Of a DNA stretch of 7,307 bases, positions 1 to 5,265 are shown one piece after another. How positions within the stretch are numbered: the first letter of the stretch is position 1; each line of letters begins with the position of its first letter. The notes under the pieces are model-generated. The model was not told where the DNA came from. It saw nothing but the letters and a program-made list of their open reading frames with translations, and made no database searches. This stretch comes from DSM-111022 sp043424535 (lineage in GTDB: Bacteria > Bacillota > Bacilli > Lactobacillales > Aerococcaceae). A program made the translations under genes and the position numbers. Where the stretch lies: NCBI GenBank assembly GCA_043424535.1, contig JBHWOV010000098.1:1-7307 (forward strand), given 5' to 3'.

Positions 1-13
1 TATTATTCATTTT

Positions 14-37
14 AAAAGTTTAGATAAAAGTTTAGAT
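14..37. repeat. Perfect tandem duplication of a 12-bp unit
   Basis: The unit AAAAGTTTAGAT occurs twice back to back, at 14-25 and 26-37, with no mismatch. It lies in AT-rich non-coding sequence downstream of the tRNA gene. With only two copies it may be a simple slippage duplication. I see no further copies and no hairpin or U-run that would make it the tRNA terminator. The rest of 1-136 holds no gene I can support. Confidence 0.6.
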
Positions 38-136
38 TATATTCTTATCAATTAAGTTCAGAATATTTGATTAGTGAGATAAATGTTATTATATCAATGG
101 TTTATAGATGTTTTAAAACAACATGAACGAACCTAA

Positions 137-219
137 TGCGGTCGATGGGATTTGAACCCACACACCCATACGGGCACCACCCCCTCAAGATGGCGCGTCT
201 GCCGTTCCGCCACGACCGC
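137..219 (-). tRNA. tRNA-Leu (anticodon GAG)
   Basis: This is an 83-nt class II (long variable arm) tRNA read on the minus strand. It folds as follows: 7-bp acceptor stem GCGGTCG/CGACCGC with discriminator A, 3-bp D stem GCG/CGC, anticodon stem CCATC/GGTGG with loop TTGAGGG, a 15-nt variable arm with a GCCC/GGGT stem, and T stem GTGGG/CCCAT with loop TTCAAAT. The anticodon GAG is encoded at 184-186 and reads leucine codons CUC and CUU. The 3' CCA is not encoded (positions 134-136 give TTA on this strand), so it must be added by the CCA-adding enzyme. The gene stands alone, is divergent from the flavoprotein operon, and has its own promoter just upstream. No clear terminator is seen downstream. 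Confidence 0.96.
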
Positions 220-231
220 GTAACAGATTAA

Positions 232-260
232 ATTATAGCATAGGTAAATATATTTGACAA
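232..260 (-). promoter_or_regulatory. Promoter of tRNA-Leu
   Basis: On the minus strand the -35 box is TTGTCA (255-260, five of six consensus bases). It is followed by a 17-bp spacer and a perfect -10 box TATAAT (232-237) preceded by TGC, an extended -10. The predicted start lies about 5-8 bases before the mature tRNA 5' end, leaving a very short leader. The -35 box is embedded in a 15-bp perfect palindrome at 250-264. Confidence 0.85.
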
Positions 261-314
261 ATATTTTTGAAAAAGATAATTGTAAATATTTTGACTAATA
301 TAGTAAGACTTAGT

Positions 315-341
315 TCAATATTTCTCAATATTTGCTATAAT
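315..341 (+). promoter_or_regulatory. Extended -10 promoter with upstream direct repeats, flavoprotein operon
   Basis: A perfect TATAAT at 336-341 is preceded by TGC (333-335), giving an extended -10 element. The bases at the -35 distance (313-318, GTTCAA) match the consensus poorly. In that place lie two exact copies of TCAATATTT at 315-323 and 325-333, one helical turn apart. Transcription would start near 348, giving a leader of about 28 nt that carries the AGGAGG ribosome binding site at 363-368. The repeats may bind a regulator; this is inference. Confidence 0.65.
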
Positions 342-376
342 AATAGAGGTAAAGAGACAAGCAGGAGGCGCAAAGA

Positions 377-1855
377 ATGAAGATAGCAATTGTTGGAGCG
401 GGAATTAGTGGGTCTAGTGTTTTACAGACATTGTTAACACACCCATTGACCCAAGACCAAGACAAACAGATCGATATTTATGATCATCATGGTGATTTTG
501 CGCAAGGAAATCCGTATATTCCTGACAGTAATGCGCTTCTGATGAATTCTGAAGCGAATGACTTGGGACTAGATGCGCAGGACCCTCATGGTTTTGCTGA
601 ATGGTTACAAAATCATAATAATGAGGATCAAATGGTAGATGGCTTGGTTTATCGTCATATTTATGGAGAATATTTAGAAGATTATTTTAAAGAAAGCTAT
701 ACACATGAACAAGTGACGACTATTACTGCTGAAGTGACAGATGTTCGAGTGATGGATGATGGCACTTGTCAAATAGCTACATTCCACGACGGTTGGATCG
801 ATCAATTATATGATGTCGTCTTTTTAGCTTTAGGACATGCACCTTATCGCAATAGTTATGATTTGAAAGGGACCGAGAATTATAATCATAATCCTTATCC
901 ATTTCATGAAAAAATGCCCAATTTCGATTCCACTGACCGCGTTGGAATTATAGGCAGTGGGGCGACAGGACTTGATATTATGCGGTATCTACTTCAAAAT
1001 GAAAAATTTGACGAACCGATTACTTTTTATGTCCGAGAGTCGTTATTTAATGCGACGGGGATACCATGTGATGAAGAAATTACAACCAGTTTAACTTTGG
1101 ACTGGATTGAAGAGAATATGCATTCTCAGACGGAAACATTAATGCTAGAGACTGTCTTAGATCAAGTAAAGAAAGACTTTGAACATTATGGCATAGACTG
1201 GCATTACTTAGTGGCAAATTATGGTCATAGTCGTCTGAGTGACAATATCCGTGCTTATTATGCTAAACCAGAAGAGTTAGCAAAAGTTCAACGATATTTT
1301 GTATCGATCATCTTGATTTTCCCTCATTTATTCCAAGCATTAAGTATTCCAGATCAGCAACGTTTTTTAAAAGATTATTTTCCGTATATGACGATCATGC
1401 GTGCAAGTGTCCCTTATTCAACGATGGGGCTAGTATTGGAAGCTCTGCAACAAAATCGTCTGCGAATTGTTAATCAAGTGTCATCAATTGAAGTCAATGA
1501 ATCCGGAGCATTTGATATCTTTGATGAGGAAAATTACTTAGAATCTGCAGATATATTAATTAATGCGACAGGATTTGAAGATGATATATTGAAAGCTGCA
1601 GAACAATCACATTTATTAAAGAATCTCGTAAAGAGAGAAATGATATTGCCCCATGAATCTGGTAAGGGCCCATTAGTAGAATGGCCATCCGCTGAATTAA
1701 TGACGCGTGAAGATAATGAACAACCCATTGTTATGTTAGGGAATATTATCCACTCGACGCATTTAGGCAATAACAATGCGCGATTAATTGCGTCACAAGG
1801 GCGAATTGCAGCACGTTGCTTTATTGAGCAATATTATGGAGTGAATGAAGAATGA
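377..1855 (+). CDS. FAD/NAD(P)-binding protein, unknown substrate
   Basis: This 492-residue cytosolic flavoprotein resembles the FAD-NAD(P)-binding family represented by Pfam NAD_binding_9. Residues 3-14 form the first Rossmann fingerprint, with G7-x-G9-x-x-G12. Residues 44-76 match the family pattern of a G-x-P-Y stretch, an LLMN motif, then a D-P-x-x-F-x-x-W segment. A second dinucleotide fingerprint, GSGATG, lies at 193-198 and suggests an NAD(P)H site. An ATG motif at 397-399 (LINATGF), typical of two-dinucleotide-binding flavoproteins, precedes a C-terminal segment (453-480) rich in small and polar residues that probably closes the FAD site. There is no signal peptide or membrane segment. 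AGGAGG eight bases before the ATG fixes the start. The stop overlaps the next gene by four bases (ATGA), so the two are probably translationally coupled. The family includes oxidoreductases and monooxygenase-like proteins; the substrate cannot be read from the sequence. Confidence 0.85.
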   Translation: MKIAIVGAGISGSSVLQTLLTHPLTQDQDKQIDIYDHHGDFAQGNPYIPDSNALLMNSEANDLGLDAQDPHGFAEWLQNHNNEDQMVDGLVYRHIYGEYLEDYFKESYTHEQVTTITAEVTDVRVMDDGTCQIATFHDGWIDQLYDVVFLALGHAPYRNSYDLKGTENYNHNPYPFHEKMPNFDSTDRVGIIGSGATGLDIMRYLLQNEKFDEPITFYVRESLFNATGIPCDEEITTSLTLDWIEENMHSQTETLMLETVLDQVKKDFEHYGIDWHYLVANYGHSRLSDNIRAYYAKPEELAKVQRYFVSIILIFPHLFQALSIPDQQRFLKDYFPYMTIMRASVPYSTMGLVLEALQQNRLRIVNQVSSIEVNESGAFDIFDEENYLESADILINATGFEDDILKAAEQSHLLKNLVKREMILPHESGKGPLVEWPSAELMTREDNEQPIVMLGNIIHSTHLGNNNARLIASQGRIAARCFIEQYYGVNEE

Positions 1856-2982
1856 TACGGAAGATTATTCTCCTAGTCATGGTATTTAATGTCATATTAT
1901 CCCCTATGAGTGTTGGTGCCACTGAATCTGAAACACCATCCTATCATCAAGTGATGGAATTAGGATTCGATAAAATCCAGCAACTCGAAAACTTTCAAAT
2001 TGACTTTGAGATGAAGGATGTTAATGAGGACAGTCTTCTATACCAAGGAACTTTTTATGGCAATCAAAAAACTGGCGATTTAGAAATGCAGATCGATTTT
2101 TTTGAAAATATTGGAACAGAAGACGAACCAGAATTAAAAACACATCCATTTCATTTATATGCCTATGATTATTTTTATCTAGTATACAGTAATCAAATTC
2201 AATCCTTATTAAGTTTAGGACTAGCGGATTCACCACTTATCCCGGAAGAAACGATTCATCAATTAAAAGAAAATCAACAAGCGGTAACAGCGATTGACTC
2301 GGGTGTATTGACGGAACGTAACACACCGATGAATTATTTAACGGCATTATTGATGTTGCCAAATTTAGACAAAATCAGTGAAATCCCCGCAGAATTTATT
2401 GACTATCAAGATGGGCGTTATCAAGTATCAATGGAAAGAGTGGAAATACCTGAGGGATTATTTCAACAAGCGGGACATTTTAAGATGAGTTATTTAACTC
2501 AATTAAAATTTGAACGCCTAAATGATCCTGAGCGGATTCAAATGGGATTGGTTCCAGAATTTACCGTTCAAAAACCGCAACGAGGTGTAGATATTAATTT
2601 AGGTACTACTTCTAATATCAATCAACTGATGCAAAATTATGATGTTCCTTCAACGGATCAAGAGCAGACATCAGAGATTGATGAATTAAATTATCAATTT
2701 CGGATGAATTCCCGCGATGTCACTGAAAAACTCACCAAAGCTGAATGGACACTAATTCCTAGAGAGAATTATTATCAAGTAAAATTGACAGGGATAGCAG
2801 AAAAAGTTAATTTAAATTTTTTCGATACGAATACAGCAAAGTTAAATTCAGCTAATTTACAATTGACGATGACATTGAAGCCAACAGATCATCAAATTCC
2901 ACCCATTGAAACGCTCGACATATATTCACAAAGGGAATTGATTTATTTTATTAATCAATCATTAAATGAATCAAACAATTAA
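1852..2982 (+). CDS. Secreted protein of unknown function
   Basis: I do not recognise this 376-residue protein. It starts with a typical signal peptide: basic R3-K4, a hydrophobic core at 5-19, and a probable signal peptidase I site after V21-G22-A23. There is no lipobox, no cysteine anywhere, no LPXTG motif and no C-terminal membrane anchor, so the mature protein is probably released or loosely held at the cell surface. The mature part is acidic and shows alternating polar and hydrophobic strands at about 48-85, 188-196, 278-315 and 330-343. This is loosely like the beta-sheet lipid-carrier or DUF6612-type exported proteins of Firmicutes, but that is an impression, not an assignment. The start is supported by GGAGTG at 1838-1843 inside the preceding gene and by the ATGA overlap. 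It is the last gene of the operon and is followed by a strong terminator. Its partner is a cytosolic flavoprotein, which does not explain its role. Confidence 0.8.
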   Translation: MIRKIILLVMVFNVILSPMSVGATESETPSYHQVMELGFDKIQQLENFQIDFEMKDVNEDSLLYQGTFYGNQKTGDLEMQIDFFENIGTEDEPELKTHPFHLYAYDYFYLVYSNQIQSLLSLGLADSPLIPEETIHQLKENQQAVTAIDSGVLTERNTPMNYLTALLMLPNLDKISEIPAEFIDYQDGRYQVSMERVEIPEGLFQQAGHFKMSYLTQLKFERLNDPERIQMGLVPEFTVQKPQRGVDINLGTTSNINQLMQNYDVPSTDQEQTSEIDELNYQFRMNSRDVTEKLTKAEWTLIPRENYYQVKLTGIAEKVNLNFFDTNTAKLNSANLQLTMTLKPTDHQIPPIETLDIYSQRELIYFINQSLNESNN

Positions 2983-3013
2983 ATGAAGCGATTTAGCTAA
3001 TTTGATTTAAAGG

Positions 3014-3040
3014 ACCTCTGATTTATATCAGAGGTTTTTT
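3014..3040 (+). terminator. Rho-independent terminator of the flavoprotein operon
   Basis: A perfect 9-bp stem, ACCTCTGAT (3014-3022) with ATCAGAGGT (3027-3035), closes a 4-base loop and runs into six T residues (3035-3040). It lies 31 bases after the stop of the secreted-protein gene and isolates htrA from this operon. Confidence 0.93.
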
Positions 3041-3115
3041 CAATCTTGCAAAGAAAATCACTTTTTAAGATATGAAAGAATAGAAATAATCAAAAATTAT
3101 TCTAAAATCCAAGGC

Positions 3116-3183
3116 TTTTCACAGTAATTTTTCATAATTTTCGTTATGATATTCATATGTGATTCATTTTTTATTGTTAAGAT
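3116..3183 (+). promoter_or_regulatory. Candidate htrA control region
   Basis: This AT-rich stretch between the terminator and htrA must contain the htrA promoter, but no hexamer pair at normal spacing is convincing. The best -10 candidate is TATGAT (3145-3150); TAAGAT (3178-3183) preceded by TGT is an alternative. An inverted repeat TCATAA-N6-TTATGA spans 3132-3149. The pentamer TTCAT recurs at 3131, 3152 and 3163, spaced 21 and 11 bases, in phase with the helix. Such spacing suits a response regulator of the OmpR family, which would be an inference. A tandem TTTAAG CiaR box, as in streptococcal htrA, is absent. Confidence 0.35.
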
Positions 3184-3214
3184 GGATTGGCAGTAAAAGG
3201 AAAGGAAGTATACA

Positions 3215-4456
3215 ATGAAAGAAAAATATTCATCTAAACTCTATCAGTGGCGAGGTTTATTTCTTGGTTTAGTACTCGGTATAGTTTTAGTCTTCGGCTT
3301 AACATGGATTGCTAGAGATGCAATGGTGCCAGCGAAGTCTCAAGAACCATCTTCTTCAAGCTTTGAAGAAACGATTACCTCTGTTGTAGATAAGACTCAA
3401 GATGCAGTCGTATCTGTTGGGAATTATCAAGCAACAACAGGCAATCAAGATATGTCACCTCTTCTTGAATTTTATGGCTATTCATCAGAGAATCAAGGCA
3501 TTAATCTTGGTGAGCTAGAACAAGAGCCTCAATTAGTGGGGACAGGTTCCGGTGTCGTGTATAAAATTGATGGCGACAAAGCATATATCGTAACAAATAA
3601 TCATGTCATTGAAGGTGCCGATAAAATTGAAATTACTTTGCGTAATGAAGAAGTGATTGAAGCAGAATTGGTGGGTGCAGACAGTCTAAGTGACTTAGCT
3701 GTTCTAACTGTGCCTTCAGATAAAATTGACACTGTCGCTGAATTTGCAGATTCAGATAAATTAAAGGTTGGTCAAATTGCGATTGCTATTGGTTCACCAA
3801 TTGGACAAGAATTTGCTACTTCAGTAACACAAGGAATTGTTTCAGGACTTAATCGTTCTGTTCCAGTATCTGATCAATGGAATATGACTCTCCTACAAAC
3901 TGATGCAGCAATCAATCCTGGTAACTCAGGTGGTGCTTTATTAAATAGCCAAGGACAATTAATTGGTATTAACTCTAGTAAATTTGCTGCTTCGGCAATC
4001 GAAGGTATGGGATTCGCGATTCCAGCAAATGACGTTGTAGAAATTACGCAACAATTAGAAAAAGACGGGGAAGTAAAACGTCCAAGCCTTGGAGTAGCAC
4101 TCTTGCCATTATCCGGAATCAGCCAAGAATCACGAGTCGCTGATTTAGGATTAGATCCAGAAAATACAGATGGTATGGTTGTAATGGAAGTGACACCTGG
4201 TAGCGCGGCTGATCAAGCAGGTGTACAACAATACGATGTAATTGTAGGAATGAATGATGTCGCGATTACTGACTTCATTTCACTACGTCAAGAACTCTTC
4301 AATCACCAAGTTGGTGACACAATTCAATTGAAAGTTATCCGTGAAGGACAAGAACAAACAATTGATGTGAAATTAACCGACAATGTTGAGGCAGAACCAG
4401 AACCAGAAGCAGAAATATATGAGTCCGAGGAAGTACCAGCCAATCCTGGATTTTAA
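3215..4456 (+). CDS. htrA: HtrA-type surface serine protease (DegP family)
   Basis: HtrA is a membrane-anchored serine protease and chaperone (trypsin-like, MEROPS S1C) that removes misfolded exported proteins outside the membrane. The 413-residue protein has a short basic N-terminus, one membrane segment (about 14-33) acting as an uncleaved anchor, and a Ser/Glu-rich linker. The protease domain (about 53-280) carries the catalytic triad H130 (TNNHVIEGAD), D160 (SDLAVL) and S238 (NPGNSGGAL). A single PDZ domain follows (about 290-387), including the segment TPGSAADQAGV. One PDZ domain is the normal Gram-positive form. The last 25 residues form an acidic tail with an AEPEPEAE stretch encoded by four hexamer repeats. 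AAGGAAG ending seven bases before the ATG supports the start. The gene is monocistronic, bounded by terminators on both sides. In many Lactobacillales htrA lies next to rlmH; here the ktr operon separates them. Confidence 0.98.
   Translation: MKEKYSSKLYQWRGLFLGLVLGIVLVFGLTWIARDAMVPAKSQEPSSSSFEETITSVVDKTQDAVVSVGNYQATTGNQDMSPLLEFYGYSSENQGINLGELEQEPQLVGTGSGVVYKIDGDKAYIVTNNHVIEGADKIEITLRNEEVIEAELVGADSLSDLAVLTVPSDKIDTVAEFADSDKLKVGQIAIAIGSPIGQEFATSVTQGIVSGLNRSVPVSDQWNMTLLQTDAAINPGNSGGALLNSQGQLIGINSSKFAASAIEGMGFAIPANDVVEITQQLEKDGEVKRPSLGVALLPLSGISQESRVADLGLDPENTDGMVVMEVTPGSAADQAGVQQYDVIVGMNDVAITDFISLRQELFNHQVGDTIQLKVIREGQEQTIDVKLTDNVEAEPEPEAEIYESEEVPANPGF
4391..4414 (+). repeat. Four in-frame hexamer repeats in the htrA tail
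   Basis: Four hexamers of form (G/C)CAGAA stand in tandem: GCAGAA, CCAGAA, CCAGAA, GCAGAA. In frame they encode residues 393-400 as alternating Ala/Pro and Glu. Gain or loss of a unit by slippage would change the acidic tail length without a frameshift. Confidence 0.8.
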
Positions 4457-4492
4457 TCGATAAGTATATGATTCTGTTTAAAAGTCTAAAAT

Positions 4493-4543
4493 AAAAGTCG
4501 AGCACACAATCCTTGATAGAGGACGAGTGTGTTCGACTTTTTT
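4493..4543. terminator. Bidirectional terminator between htrA and ktrA
   Basis: A continuous 15-bp stem pairs 4493-4507 with 4527-4541, with one G-T pair; an inner 4-bp helix TCCT/AGGA (4510-4513 with 4520-4523) caps it. On the plus strand it ends in six T residues (4538-4543), terminating htrA. On the minus strand the matching side gives TTTTATTTT, which would terminate the ktrB-ktrA operon that converges on it. The stem starts 37 bases after the htrA stop and 38 bases beyond the ktrA stop. Confidence 0.9.
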
Positions 4544-4580
4544 GATTGAAATTGAAAAGATAGCTAACGTTTATATCTTA

Positions 4581-5255
4581 TTATGTATGATCCAGTAAAT
4601 TCAAATAATCATGACGCTCAAAAACATGTGACGTTGCAATACCGACTAAAATAATATCCGCAGGTAGTGGTTCTTGAATATCTAATGACACCATATTTTC
4701 CCCACGTTCTTCACGATAGCCGATTAAGTTAATATCAAAGTTTTTCCGCAAATCCAATTCAATAACATTATGATTAACCCAAGATTCTGGAATTTCAAAC
4801 TCGATAACTGACGTATCATCATCTAAGCGCAACACTTCATCAATGTGATTTCGTAAAATCTTCGAAGCGAGACGAAAGCCACTGTCACGCTCTGGCGAAA
4901 TAATGGTGTGCATTCCTATTTCAAAAAGAACATCTTCAAAAGTTTGATTTTTTGCTTTTCCGATAATTTGCGGGATATTCATCTTTTTACAATGCATCGT
5001 AGCCAGGACAGAACTTTCAAGATTGGACCCGGTAGCAATGACAACGATATCGCAATTATTCAGTCCAATTTCATAAAGTATTTCAATATCAGTGAAGTCA
5101 CCAATCACAGCATTCGTTACTTTATCTGCGATAGCTTGGACATTATTAGCATCCGTATCAATCGCAATCACTTCTGTTCCATAACGGGCCAATTCCACAG
5201 CAACTGTTTGACCGAAAATACCTAAACCAAGAACACCAACAATTGTGTTTGCCAT
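4581..5255 (-). CDS. ktrA: Potassium uptake regulatory subunit KtrA/KtrC (RCK protein)
   Basis: This 224-residue cytosolic protein forms the octameric ring that gates the KtrB potassium pore in response to ATP, ADP or NAD(H). The N-terminal RCK domain (about 4-135) has the Rossmann fingerprint G10-x-G12-x-x-G15 (GLGIFG), acidic D33 and D35 at the end of the second strand for ribose binding, and a GDFTD segment at 52-56. E122 in SPERD matches the glutamate that binds a cation at the dimer interface in Bacillus KtrA. The RCK_C domain follows (about 142-222); D168, R170 and N176 resemble the cyclic di-AMP pocket residues recalled from Staphylococcus aureus KtrA. AGGAG (5263-5267) lies seven bases before the ATG and overlaps the ktrB stop codon. 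It is the second gene of the operon, ten bases after ktrB. Length and domain order are normal. KtrC is the paralogue name and cannot be excluded. Confidence 0.94.
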   Translation of the reverse strand: MANTIVGVLGLGIFGQTVAVELARYGTEVIAIDTDANNVQAIADKVTNAVIGDFTDIEILYEIGLNNCDIVVIATGSNLESSVLATMHCKKMNIPQIIGKAKNQTFEDVLFEIGMHTIISPERDSGFRLASKILRNHIDEVLRLDDDTSVIEFEIPESWVNHNVIELDLRKNFDINLIGYREERGENMVSLDIQEPLPADIILVGIATSHVFERHDYLNLLDHT

Positions 5256-5265
5256 TTAATTACTC

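Noticed and set aside
108..124. ATGTT-N7-AACAT hairpin as tRNA terminator
   Set aside because: Only a 5-bp AT-rich stem with no T-run after it on the minus strand.
1746..1754. TTATCCACT, one mismatch from a DnaA box
   Set aside because: A single copy inside coding sequence with no cluster or unwinding element; expected by chance.
1534..1776. Minus-strand open frame of 80 codons inside the flavoprotein gene
   Set aside because: It lies wholly within a well-supported gene in the opposite strand, has no ribosome binding site context or domain, and is a shadow frame.
2021..2236. Minus-strand open frame of 71 codons inside the secreted-protein gene
   Set aside because: Fully contained in a coding region with a signal peptide and operon context; no independent support.
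3064..3069. TTTAAG hexamer upstream of htrA, as in CiaR boxes
   Set aside because: The second TTTAAG five bases later is missing, so it is not a CiaR site.
4908..5225. Plus-strand open frame of 105 codons antisense to ktrA
   Set aside because: ktrA is unmistakable on the other strand; this frame shows no recognisable protein features.
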